NCBI GenBank assembly: GCA_022839625.1
Contig: JALHJL010000083.1
Location: forward strand, 1-12,764
Length of the DNA stretch: 12,764 bases
From: Phycisphaerales bacterium
GTDB taxonomy: Bacteria; Planctomycetota; Phycisphaerae; UBA1845; Fen-1342
Direction of reading: 5' to 3'
How positions within the stretch are numbered: position 1 is the first letter of the stretch; each line of letters opens with the position of its first letter. A model generated the notes under the pieces. That model saw only the letters and a program-made list of their open reading frames with translations, was not told the origin of the DNA and ran no database searches. This document shows positions 4,921 through 11,670 of this stretch, piece after piece. A program made the position numbers and the translations under genes.

Positions 4921-7243
4921 TCTTGTCCTCTTGCAATTGAACGTTGCGGTGTTGCTCCGCCAGCCGCATTCGGCTGAGGGCTAACATGAACTCCAGAGTC
5001 GATTCCGTCCCCTGGTTGGCGTTCACGTGATCCGGACAGAGCCCATCATGGCAGGCGCCAGTCCGTAGGTCACAGAGGGGCAGACCGAGGTCGTTGCGGC
5101 CCAGGAACCACTCGAAGGCGCGCTCCGCCTCGCGCCGCCAGCGGGTCTCGCCAGTCAAGCGATAGGCGGTCAGATAGGCGGACACGGAGACGGAGGCCTC
5201 GATGGGTTGCTGGTCAAATCGTGCTTGGGCGCCCCCGCGTGCGTAAAAGCCATTTGATCCCACACAGACGAAATGCCCCGCATCGGCACACTGCACACGG
5301 CTCAGCCAACCGAGCGTCAGCAGACCGATCTCGGCGTGCTCGCCGCCACCGAGAATCTCGCCCGCGATCAGCAGGGCGTGCGGCAGGCAGGCGTTGGCAT
5401 ACGTCAGGGAGTCCTCAAACCAGTCCCAGCCCTCCCGTTGGCTTTCGCGGAACCGGCCGACGAGCCGCCGAGCTAGGTCCTCGGCGGCCACGGCTGCGGC
5501 GCGGTCGCCCGCCAGGCACCGCAGGTGTTCATGAATGCCGAGCAGCGTGTACGCCCAGGCCCGTGGCGAGCTAAGCTGCGCGGCGGCCGGCAACGCGGCG
5601 TGGAACAACTCAACGGCCATGCTGCGCAGGCCGGGACGGTCGTCGCGCGCGATCAGGCTGCCGAGCCCCCATAGCGCGCGCCCGTGGCAGTCGTCCGACC
5701 CGACCTCTTCCAGCCACTGGCGACGTTCGTAACCCAGGAAATTCCGGAATCGCCCCGTCGAGGCGTTAAAGGCATAGGCCAGGAAAGCCAGGTAGCGCGT
5801 CGCCAGATCCTCGATCTCCTCGGCCGGAAACTCGCCGAGTTCATCGAGGAGCGTCATCAGGACCAGCGCACGCGCGTTATCGTCGGTTGTGTGTCCCTCA
5901 CGGTAGTCGGGCACCGCGAAGCGGGCGTGCTGCAAGACGCCGGTACAGTCGGTGAGACGCCTGAGATGCTGTAGTCGCAGCTCAGGGAGGGTCTCGCTCA
6001 AGGCCGGCTGGGGTGCAAAGGCCCGGGCCAGACCCGAGTGACGGGTCCGCTGTTCGTGTGCGCGGGCAAACGAATCGAGATAGGCGCGGGCGACGTTGGC
6101 CCAGGTCATGTCGCGGGCAAACAAGTAAGCGCGTTTGCGCATCGCGTTCCGGTCGGCGTCATTCTCCAGCAGCCGGATCACCGCCTGCGCCGTCGCAGCC
6201 ACATCGGCGAAGGGCACGAGCACACCCCGCTGCTCCGCCAACAGCTCTTGAGCGTACCAGTAGGGCGTGGAGACGACGGCCTTCCCGGCGCCGACGGCCC
6301 ACGCCAGCGTACCCGACGTGATCTGGGCTTCGTGCTGGTATGGGGATACGTAAATGTCAGCCGCCCCGAGGAACTCCACGAGTTCCTGGTGGTCCACGAA
6401 GCGGTTGTGGAAAACGACGTGGTCCGCGACGCCCAGATCCGCGGCCAACCGCCGCAGGCTGATTCGATGCGCTTCCCCCTGCTGCTGCAGAACGTGCGGG
6501 TGCGCGGCGCCCACGACGAGGTACACGACGTCTGGAAAGCGGGCGATGATCGCCGGAAGCGCCCGAATGACGTATTCGAGGCCCTTGCCCGGAGCGAGCA
6601 GGCCGAAGGTCATCAGCACCACTTTGCCCGGGACGGCAAACTGCTCCTTGTAGAAGGTGGGATCGACAAAGGCGAAATCGGGGATGCCATGTGGAATGAA
6701 GTCGATTTTGTCGGCTGGCAGGCCGTACACATCGCGCAGAAACTCCGCGCCGCGATGACTCATCACGATTACGCGATCGGAGAGCCGACCCACGTGCTCC
6801 AACACCTTCCGCTGCTCTGTGCTGGGCTCGCGCAGCACCGTGTGCAGGGTCGTAACCACGCGGGCCCGCAGTTCACTGAGCAGCGTCAGTACGTGGCTCC
6901 CCGCCGGACCGCCAAAGATGCCGTATTCATGCTGCAAGCTGACAATTTCCACGCGGTTATTAAGGAACTGGGCTGCCCGGCGGTAGCACGCGAGGTCATT
7001 TTGTTCCACCGTGAAACGGACGGGGGGCGGGTAGTCGTAGCGCGCCGCGCGGTCGTTCATCGCGACGGCCAGGCACTCGCGCGGATGATCACTGAGCGCA
7101 CTGCAAAGATCGGTCGTGAACGTGGCAATGCCGCAGCGCCGCGGCAGGTAATTTCCGACGAAGGCGATGCGGCCCGGAACATGATCACCGTTGCCCCGGA
7201 CGGAGTTCACTCGCGCATCCGCGCCGTTGTAGGCTGCCGCCAT
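4901..7243 (-). CDS. GT4-type glycosyltransferase fused to a C-terminal toroid-like domain
   Basis: 780 residues, about twice the usual length of a GT4 enzyme. Residues ~24-395 form a GT-B fold transferase. The acceptor half has GRIAFVGNYLPRRCGIATFTTDL (24-46) and SLQHEYGIFGG (102-112). The nucleotide-sugar half has TFGLLAPGKGLEYVIRALP (212-230), VSPYQHEAQITSGTLAWAVGAGKAVVSTPYWYAQE (299-333) and RGVLVPFAD. Residues ~425-765 are a separate helical domain with TDDNARALVL (453-462), DDCHGRALWGLGSL (517-530), WDWFEDSLTYANACLPHALL (606-625), FDQQPIEAS (676-684) and DHVNANQGTESTLEFMLALS (738-757). This resembles an (alpha/alpha)6 glycosidase-like toroid; no catalytic assignment is claimed. ATG 7243 follows AAGGAG by 8 nt, and that site overlaps the stop of the mpsC-like gene. 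It shares a transcript with the downstream GH130 gene. Donor and acceptor are unknown. Confidence 0.88.
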   Translation of the reverse strand: MAAAYNGADARVNSVRGNGDHVPGRIAFVGNYLPRRCGIATFTTDLCSALSDHPRECLAVAMNDRAARYDYPPPVRFTVEQNDLACYRRAAQFLNNRVEIVSLQHEYGIFGGPAGSHVLTLLSELRARVVTTLHTVLREPSTEQRKVLEHVGRLSDRVIVMSHRGAEFLRDVYGLPADKIDFIPHGIPDFAFVDPTFYKEQFAVPGKVVLMTFGLLAPGKGLEYVIRALPAIIARFPDVVYLVVGAAHPHVLQQQGEAHRISLRRLAADLGVADHVVFHNRFVDHQELVEFLGAADIYVSPYQHEAQITSGTLAWAVGAGKAVVSTPYWYAQELLAEQRGVLVPFADVAATAQAVIRLLENDADRNAMRKRAYLFARDMTWANVARAYLDSFARAHEQRTRHSGLARAFAPQPALSETLPELRLQHLRRLTDCTGVLQHARFAVPDYREGHTTDDNARALVLMTLLDELGEFPAEEIEDLATRYLAFLAYAFNASTGRFRNFLGYERRQWLEEVGSDDCHGRALWGLGSLIARDDRPGLRSMAVELFHAALPAAAQLSSPRAWAYTLLGIHEHLRCLAGDRAAAVAAEDLARRLVGRFRESQREGWDWFEDSLTYANACLPHALLIAGEILGGGEHAEIGLLTLGWLSRVQCADAGHFVCVGSNGFYARGGAQARFDQQPIEASVSVSAYLTAYRLTGETRWRREAERAFEWFLGRNDLGLPLCDLRTGACHDGLCPDHVNANQGTESTLEFMLALSRMRLAEQHRNVQLQEDKNARQPA

Positions 7244-7258
7244 GCTGCACGCTCCTTC

Positions 7259-7681
7259 TCAGTGCGCTGGGGCGATCGCAGGGGATGCGTCCCAGACCTC
7301 TGCCGGAATGCTGCGCGCCAGGAGATACACTTGAACAACCGTCCCGGTCGTAAACACGGCGACGACGGCGCCCGTGCCCGGCTCAATCTCCGCCGCGGCT
7401 TCCCGGACCTCAACGCCGGTAATCCGCTTGATCTCATCGCGGAGCGCCTGCGACGCGCTCGCGAAGAGCTCGCGGTGATACGCCTGCAGTTGCGCGGCTC
7501 CGCCGGGTGCTTTGGCCACGGCCTTTTCCGCTTCGGACAACGCCCCGTGCAGCGTGATCACCAAGGCGCCGTCGCTCTGCACCACGGCCACCGATTGGGG
7601 CACCAGGCCGGTTCGCTGCTGTTCAAAAATGCACGCCGCGCGGCCGATCTGTTCCGCCATCGTCAAGCTCGGCTGGTCCAT
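7259..7681 (-). CDS. Divergent MpsC/DUF2294-family protein (first gene behind leader 2)
   Basis: 140 residues, clearly paralogous to the product of 832-1239. Both have an N-terminal helix with an FEXXRTG segment, DGALVITLHGALSEAEKAVAK, a helix ending IKRITGVEVREA, the AEIEP turn, and a final TGTVVQVYLLA strand. It differs from the canonical family member at 7979-8359 in the middle helix and lacks its HHDISTATGEE segment. No signal peptide or membrane span is seen. ATG 7681 follows GGAGG by about 8 nt. It lies 22 nt downstream of the leader 2 terminator, and its stop is only 15 nt from the glycosyltransferase start, so it is the first gene of a tight four-gene operon. The molecular function is not known; a role linked to membrane potential or Na+ is suggested only by the family name. 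Confidence 0.82.
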   Translation of the reverse strand: MDQPSLTMAEQIGRAACIFEQQRTGLVPQSVAVVQSDGALVITLHGALSEAEKAVAKAPGGAAQLQAYHRELFASASQALRDEIKRITGVEVREAAAEIEPGTGAVVAVFTTGTVVQVYLLARSIPAEVWDASPAIAPAH

Positions 7682-7702
7682 TTGCCGTCCTCCGTGTGCG
7701 CG

Positions 7703-7752
7703 AAAAAAAGCCGACGCGGTGGAGCGCCTGTAGGCGTCGACCGCGTCGGCTT
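7703..7752 (-). terminator. Intrinsic terminator inside leader 2 (attenuator)
   Basis: Read on the minus strand, AAGCCGACGCGGT (7752-7740) pairs perfectly with ACCGCGTCGGCTT (7720-7708). The 19-nt loop holds a small CGCC/GGCG helix, and seven T follow (7709-7703). The stem differs from that of leader 1 at two base pairs, both double compensatory changes (A-T to G-C and T-A to C-G). It lies 22 nt before the ATG of the mpsC-like gene. Confidence 0.87.
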
Positions 7753-7846
7753 ACTCGTCAACAGGCCCCCCAGCAGCGCTGGGTTGCCGTTCAGCTAGTC
7801 ATCCGATGAGCTTCGGCAAGGCAGAACCCGTAAGTTCCGTCCTCGG
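7703..7846 (-). ncRNA. Leader RNA copy 2: structured attenuator-type 5' UTR
   Basis: Minus-strand counterpart of the leader at 654-782. Its first hairpin is GGAAC 7838-7834 / GTTCT 7827-7823. The conserved block begins with CGGATG at 7805-7800. Hairpin B is CCCAGC 7784-7779 / GCTGGG 7775-7770 with a 3-nt loop, the same geometry as in leader 1 but with two base pairs swapped. ACGAGTAA and CCGACG follow, leading into the terminator. The alignment to leader 1 from 7805 to 7741 needs no gap. The CGGTT/AACCG alternative helix of leader 1 is only partly kept here (one mismatch, one G-U). The element precedes an mpsC-like gene just as in leader 1. Confidence 0.75.
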
Positions 7847-7852
7847 CCCCTT

Positions 7853-7881
7853 ATTCTATCTCGTGCGGCCGCGCTTTACCA
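7853..7881 (-). promoter_or_regulatory. Probable promoter for leader 2 and the mpsC-like/GT/GH130 operon
   Basis: On the minus strand TAGAAT (7858-7853) is a good -10 box. With a 17-bp spacer the -35 would be TGGTAA (7881-7876), which is weak. The predicted start near 7846 falls just before the leader's first hairpin, at the position equivalent to promoter P1. Confidence 0.5.
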
Positions 7882-7978
7882 GCAGCCGGTTCGCGCCGTC
7901 CGTGGTATCATGCGCTTGGCTCAAAAGTCCTGTCGATCCCGGTTTGGGCCGCACGTGGTGCCTGCAAGAGGCCGATCA

Positions 7979-8359
7979 ATGAAATCGCAGGGCGAGATTG
8001 AAGCGGCGGTCTGCGAAGGTGTCAGCCGCTTTGAACAGGACTACATGGGGCGCGGCCCCAAGGACATTCGGGCCCACCTGATCGGCGATCTGCTCGTGGT
8101 TCGCCTGCACGGGGTGCTCACGGCGGCGGAACAGCAGCTCGCGAGGTCGCTGCCTTCGGAAAAAGGACGCGACCTGCTCAAGCAGGTCCGGACGCAGTTG
8201 ATTGAGACCGCCCGGCCGGTGCTGGAGAAGATGGTCCACGAGATCACCGGCGTCACCCCGGTGAGCTTGCACCATGACATCAGCACCGCGACCGGCGAAG
8301 AGGTCGTGGTCTTCACGCTGAGCGCGGCGCCGGTGGTTCGCGAGATCAGGCGACGTTGA
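7979..8359 (+). CDS. Canonical MpsC/DUF2294-family protein
   Basis: 126 residues, full length for the single-domain family (PF10057, MpsC, formerly DUF2294). It has the family pattern throughout: EIEAAVCEGVSRFEQDYMGRGPKDIRAHLIGD, LLVVRLHGVLTAAEQQLARS, GRDLLKQVRTQLIETARPVLEKMVHEITGVTPVSLHHDIST, and EEVVVFTLS. ATG 7979 is preferred over an in-frame ATG at 7910 because the family starts here and AGAGG lies about 9 nt upstream. It has no membrane span. It is divergent from the leader 2 operon and carries no leader RNA of its own; TATCAT at 7906-7911 is a possible -10. The family is annotated as part of a Na+-translocating membrane-potential system, but this protein's specific role is unknown. It is the third family member in the window. 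Confidence 0.88.
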   Translation: MKSQGEIEAAVCEGVSRFEQDYMGRGPKDIRAHLIGDLLVVRLHGVLTAAEQQLARSLPSEKGRDLLKQVRTQLIETARPVLEKMVHEITGVTPVSLHHDISTATGEEVVVFTLSAAPVVREIRRR

Positions 8360-8533
8360 TGCGCTGGCGGGGCTGAAGCAATAGCCTTCGCGCGTCATCG
8401 TCGACGTGGGTCGGTGCAACCCTGATGGCTGGGAGCACGCGGATCATGCTCCGCGGATACGCGTGCGCGCCCGCCAGGTAACGGCGAATTCCGGAGAATT
8501 CGCTGGCAGCCTCGCACATTGACCTCGGGCCGC
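8360..8533. other. Intergenic region with inverted repeats upstream of the RRM gene
   Basis: No gene is visible. Two inverted repeats are present. One is GCACGCG 8435-8441 / CGCGTGC 8460-8466 with an 18-nt loop. The other is a perfect 8-bp arm pair, GCGAATTC 8484-8491 / GAATTCGC 8496-8503, around CGGA. Neither is followed by a T-run. The second ends 30 bp before the TATAAT box at 8534, where a regulator could bind. Confidence 0.5.
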
Positions 8534-8539
8534 TATAAT
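8534..8539 (+). promoter_or_regulatory. -10 box (TATAAT) for the RRM protein gene
   Basis: A perfect TATAAT. The hexamer 17 bp upstream (CTCGCA) is a poor -35, so the promoter may need an activator or another sigma factor. A start near 8546 would leave a 5' UTR of about 157 nt before ATG 8703, long for a 94-residue protein and reminiscent of cold-shock mRNA leaders. Confidence 0.5.
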
Positions 8540-8702
8540 ACGGGTGGTTGGTTTGCTGACAGGTCGTTCGCGGCACCTGACAAGTCCTGCACCTCCTCGA
8601 TTGCCCGCCTACCTTCTCGGCCGGAACTTGCGGCCGCTTTCAAAACGCGTTCCTGAAAGTAAAACTGCGGATCGCAGTCAGCGTACTTCGAGAAAGAGTA
8701 GC

Positions 8703-8987
8703 ATGGGCAAGAAGTTGTATGTTGGAAATCTGGGCTACGATGTGACCAGCGCGGACCTGCAGGAACTCTTCGCGCCACATGGCGCAGTGCAGAGCGCGCA
8801 GGTGATCGAGGATCGCGACGCCGGCCGCAGCAAGGGCTTCGGCTTCGTCGAGATGAGCTCGGACGACGAGGCCAACAAGGCCATCGCAGCGCTGAATGGC
8901 CAGTTGCACGGCCAGCGCGCCCTGACCGTGAACGAGGCCAAACCGCGCGCCCCGCGCAGCGGTTCGGGCGGTTACGGCCGCCGCTAA
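8703..8987 (+). CDS. RRM-domain RNA-binding protein (glycine-rich, cold-shock type)
   Basis: 94 residues: one RNA recognition motif followed by a short basic, Gly-rich tail (PRAPRSGSGGYGRR), the usual layout of small bacterial RRM proteins known from cyanobacteria, planctomycetes and proteobacteria. RNP2 is LYVGNL (residues 5-10) and RNP1 is KGFGFVEM (44-51), with the aromatic residues that stack on RNA bases. It binds single-stranded RNA and probably acts in mRNA stability, folding or cold adaptation. ATG 8703 is chosen because RRM homology begins at once and a purine-rich GAGAAAGAG precedes it; the frame further upstream is open but does not look like protein. A decayed second RRM gene lies 375 nt downstream. 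A DEAD-box helicase further on could share its function. Confidence 0.92.
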   Translation: MGKKLYVGNLGYDVTSADLQELFAPHGAVQSAQVIEDRDAGRSKGFGFVEMSSDDEANKAIAALNGQLHGQRALTVNEAKPRAPRSGSGGYGRR

Positions 8988-9361
8988 GCGTACCAGGAGC
9001 GGCCGCCACGCAGCAACGTCACTCTTGACGTTCGCCTGCGGGCGGAGCAAGACAGGCAAACAAAAAGCTGCGCAATGGGTGTGACGGAGCGGAACTCCGT
9101 TGTGCATGTTGCGCTGCGCGCGGTCAGCCTCCACGAACAGGCGCGATCGCGCGGAACCCAACCAACGTGCTGGACGTAGGCTGCTATCGCGTGCCGGTGC
9201 CGAATTCCGTGTGCGCCGGCACGGCAGCGCGGACAAGGGCCGGGCGGCGGCCGGTTCCACCGCGCCCGGTCCATAATTCATGGGACATTTGTTCGCGGCG
9301 TCCCGAGTCGGGACGCACGATGCGTCGCTGTGGCTGCTAGGGCCGCTAGCAGTGTGAGCAC
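8988..9361. other. Intergenic region with two hairpins
   Basis: No coding signal could be supported. A long hairpin spans 9070-9114: outer arms GCGCAA 9070-9075 / TTGCGC 9109-9114, inner arms ACGGAG 9084-9089 / CTCCGT 9095-9100, and a symmetric 8x8 internal loop rich in possible G-U pairs. A second perfect 8-bp inverted repeat is CGTGCCGG 9190-9197 / CCGGCACG 9216-9223. There is no T-run after either. A small RNA or mRNA 3' structure is possible. Confidence 0.4.
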
Positions 9362-9557
9362 GTGGATAAGAGGCTCTTCGTAGGAGATCTTGGCCCAGCG
9401 ATGACCACGAAAGAGTTGCTGGCGCTGTTCAGACCCCCACAGCAACGGGGTGCGCGTGGGTGACCGAGTCCTCGTGGTCGAACTGCCCCGCCGGCGGCCA
9501 GGCGGCCGCGACCGCGGCTTCCACGGCGGGCCCCATCCCTGGACAGCGCAGGATTGA
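9362..9557 (+). pseudogene. Remnant of a second RRM RNA-binding protein gene
   Basis: From GTG 9362 the frame reads VDKRLFVGDLGPAMTTKELLALF, which matches the first strand, RNP2 (LFVGDL) and first helix of an RRM and resembles KLYVGNLGYDVTSADLQELF in the intact gene at 8703. It reaches a stop at 9461-9463. A different frame from about 9459 reads GDRVLVVELPRRRPGGRDRGFHGGP, which looks like the last RRM strand plus an Arg/Gly tail, and stops at 9555-9557. The central part with RNP1 (KGFGFV) is missing, and the two pieces are in different frames. I read it as a deleted, frameshifted paralogue. The first half is convincing, the second less so. Confidence 0.5.
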
Positions 9558-9574
9558 AGCGCGCTCTTCAAAAC

Positions 9575-10186
9575 TCAGGCGCGGCGCCCCAGCTTCAGGA
9601 TCTCCTCCTTGAGCCGGTGCGGCCCACTTCCGCGCTCGTGCGCGTGGCGCCGGCGCCAACGCGGCGGCAGGAGCCGGATTCCGTGGCGGCGCAGCCACGG
9701 GCGTACGCGATATCGCGCCCGGGGCACGAGGCGCAGTAGCGCGTTCGTCAGCCGCAGCGCGAGTTGAAGGGCCAGCCAGGCGACCAACGTTCCCACGATA
9801 TAGACGCCAACAACGGCCACCGTTCGAATCGGCTGGGCGATTGGCCACCCCGCCCATGGGCGCGTCGAGGTCAGCGTTGCAATTGAACCTGCCAGCGCGA
9901 CGACCCACACGATCATCGAGAACAGTTTCGCTCGGAACCGGAGCGGCCGGCCGCGCAGCACGCGTGCGGTGAGCCGGCGTTTGCCGGGAAAGCTGACCAG
10001 GGCAAAACCGATCAGGAACAGCGGGGTGCCCCCCGGCCCGGGGACGAGCGGGCCCGCCACGAGCGAAATCCCGATCAGGCCCCAACCCAGGGCGTTGCGC
10101 AGGATCAGCCACGTGTAGCCGGCGTAGAAACGGCTACGGGGCGATGCGGGAGGAACGCTTGAAGCATGTGGCGACTCGCACAACAC
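9575..10186 (-). CDS. Small inner-membrane protein, PGPGW-like
   Basis: About 203 residues if started at GTG 10186. Hydrophobic spans: ALGWGLIGISLVAGPLVPGPGG running into TPLFLIGFALVSF, then FSMIVWVVALAGSIATL, then TVAVVGVYIVGTLVAWLALQL. The VPGPGGTPLFLIGFALV stretch resembles the PGPGW family of putative membrane proteins, where a Pro-Gly-rich turn joins two spans. The C-terminus is very basic (RARYRVRPWLRRHGIRLLPPRWRRRHAH), which fits a cytoplasmic tail. The start is uncertain: the frame is open far upstream with no in-frame ATG near the homologous region and no clear ribosome site. GTG 10186 is the best candidate just after a TAGAAT box. It is transcribed divergently from the helicase gene. 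Function unknown. Confidence 0.6.
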   Translation of the reverse strand: MLCESPHASSVPPASPRSRFYAGYTWLILRNALGWGLIGISLVAGPLVPGPGGTPLFLIGFALVSFPGKRRLTARVLRGRPLRFRAKLFSMIVWVVALAGSIATLTSTRPWAGWPIAQPIRTVAVVGVYIVGTLVAWLALQLALRLTNALLRLVPRARYRVRPWLRRHGIRLLPPRWRRRHAHERGSGPHRLKEEILKLGRRA

Positions 10187-10188
10187 CA

Positions 10189-10194
10189 ATTCTA
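10189..10194 (-). promoter_or_regulatory. Possible -10 box (TAGAAT) for the membrane protein gene
   Basis: TAGAAT on the minus strand is the same hexamer as in the leader 2 promoter. No good -35 is seen at 16-18 bp. If it is used, transcription would start within a few bases of the proposed GTG, giving a leaderless or nearly leaderless mRNA, so either the box or the start codon may be wrong. Confidence 0.3.
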
Positions 10195-10262
10195 TCGCGC
10201 GCGTTCCGCAAGGCAGCGGTCGCCGGAGCGAATCGAAAATGTGCCCGCGCGACTGAGACAAT

Positions 10263-10291
10263 TTGACAACGGAGGGTGCTGCAGCTACAAT
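10263..10291 (+). promoter_or_regulatory. Near-consensus sigma70 promoter for the DEAD-box helicase
   Basis: TTGACA (10263-10268), exactly 17 bp, then TACAAT (10286-10291): eleven of twelve consensus bases, the strongest promoter in the window. A start near 10298 leaves a 5' UTR of about 109 nt before ATG 10407. It also shows that the open frame upstream of 10407 is not coding. Confidence 0.8.
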
Positions 10292-10406
10292 CCAGGCGCA
10301 TCCCGTGGAAGCAACAGCCATTGGAGCAGCCAGGTTCCGATGGCTTAGAAGGGCGCGACGCGCGTCCGACACATCCGTAGCCTGGGGTCTCTTGAAGAAG
10401 GTTCGA

Positions 10407-11627
10407 ATGCGTTTTGAAGAGTTGCGGCTCAGCGAGCCGCTCCTGCGTGCAGTACGCACGGCAGGGTACCGTACCCCTACTCCCATCCAAGTCAGCGCCA
10501 TTCCGCACGTCCTCGTCGGCCGGGACGTGCTCGGTTGTGCCCAGACGGGCACTGGCAAGACGGCCGCGTTTGCGCTACCCATTCTCCAGCGATTGAGCCA
10601 GCACGAAGTGCGCGGCCTTCCATCGTCCAGCCGAATCCGCGCGCTCGTCCTGTGTCCGACCCGTGAACTCGCCCAGCAGATCCATGACAGCTTCCGGACG
10701 TACGGCCAGTACACGAGTGTCCGGCAGGCCGTCGTCTATGGCGGCGTGAGTCAGAACTCGCAAGTGCGCGCGATTCGCGCCGGCGCCGATGTGCTGATCG
10801 CCACGCCCGGGCGCTTGATCGATCTCCTCGGGCAGCGGCTGGTGAGTCTCGCCAGCGTCAGGATGCTCGTGTTGGATGAAGCCGATCGGATGCTTGACAT
10901 GGGCTTCCTGCCCGACATCCGTCGGATTCTTGCGCAGGTGTCGCCACAGCGTCAGACGCTGCTGTTCTCTGCCACGATGCCCGAAGAGATCCGCAAGCTC
11001 GTCACGGATATTCTCCACAACCCGGCGCTGGTACAGGTCGCGCGGGTGTCCTCGGCGGCGCCGACCGTCGCCCACTGGGTGTACCACGTCGAGCCGCCGC
11101 AGAAACTCCCGCTGCTCACGCGCTTGCTGTCGCGCCGGCCGTGCGACCGGGCACTCGTGTTCACCCGCACCAAGCACGGCGCCGACAAACTCACCCGGCA
11201 CCTGCTGCGGGCCGGCTTGCGGGCCGCGGCGCTCCACGGCAACAAGAGCCAGGGCGCCCGTACCCGTGCGCTGGACGAGTTCCGCTCCGCCCGAACGCCC
11301 GTGCTCGTCGCGACCGACATCGCGGCGCGCGGCTTGGACGTGGAAGATATTGCGCATGTGTTCAATTACGACCTGACGTCGGATCCCGAGACGTACGTGC
11401 ACCGCATCGGTCGCACCGGCCGCGCGGGAGCTGAGGGCACGGCCGTCAGCTTCTGCTCCTCACAGGAACGTGCGAATCTGCGCGGAATCGAGCGACTGCT
11501 CGGCAAGGCGCTGCAAGCTGCGACGACACCGACAGAGGCGGTCGAGCGTCTGCGGATTTCTGGCGCGCCCGGTCAGCGACTTCGGACCAAGAGCAGCGCC
11601 ATGCGACGCGTCTACAGCCCCTGCTAA
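10407..11627 (+). CDS. rhlE: RhlE-type DEAD-box ATP-dependent RNA helicase
   Basis: 406 residues. All core motifs of a DEAD-box RNA helicase are present and intact: Q motif PTPIQ (24-28), motif I AQTGTGKT (45-52), Ia PTRELAQQ (84-91), GG (112-113), Ib TPGRL (133-137), II DEAD (157-160), III SAT (188-190), IV VFTRTK (251-256), V TDIAARGLD (303-311) and VI HRIGRTGRAG (332-341). The N-terminus (MRFEELRLSEPLLRAV) and overall similarity fit the RhlE group. The C-terminal extension is short (about 45 residues) and lacks the RNA-binding domain of DbpA or CsdA. It unwinds short RNA duplexes using ATP, likely in ribosome assembly or mRNA turnover. ATG 10407 is chosen because the family starts there and AGAAGG lies just upstream. 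Gene symbol by subgroup resemblance only. Confidence 0.93.
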   Translation: MRFEELRLSEPLLRAVRTAGYRTPTPIQVSAIPHVLVGRDVLGCAQTGTGKTAAFALPILQRLSQHEVRGLPSSSRIRALVLCPTRELAQQIHDSFRTYGQYTSVRQAVVYGGVSQNSQVRAIRAGADVLIATPGRLIDLLGQRLVSLASVRMLVLDEADRMLDMGFLPDIRRILAQVSPQRQTLLFSATMPEEIRKLVTDILHNPALVQVARVSSAAPTVAHWVYHVEPPQKLPLLTRLLSRRPCDRALVFTRTKHGADKLTRHLLRAGLRAAALHGNKSQGARTRALDEFRSARTPVLVATDIAARGLDVEDIAHVFNYDLTSDPETYVHRIGRTGRAGAEGTAVSFCSSQERANLRGIERLLGKALQAATTPTEAVERLRISGAPGQRLRTKSSAMRRVYSPC

Positions 11628-11670
11628 CGGCACGACTTCGCAGCGTTTCGTAGCAACGCGCTGCAGAAGC

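Noticed and set aside
6038..7798. A 586-codon open frame on the plus strand
   Set aside because: It is antisense to the glycosyltransferase and the mpsC-like gene, both with clear family motifs, and runs through leader 2. Long antisense frames are common at this GC content.
10263..10406. 48-codon N-terminal extension of the helicase from a TTG
   Set aside because: It begins on the -35 box of a near-consensus promoter, and DEAD-box similarity starts at ATG 10407.
10187..10714. Upstream extension of the PGPGW-like protein
   Set aside because: The frame is open back into the helicase gene, crosses the helicase promoter and shows no membrane or family pattern there.
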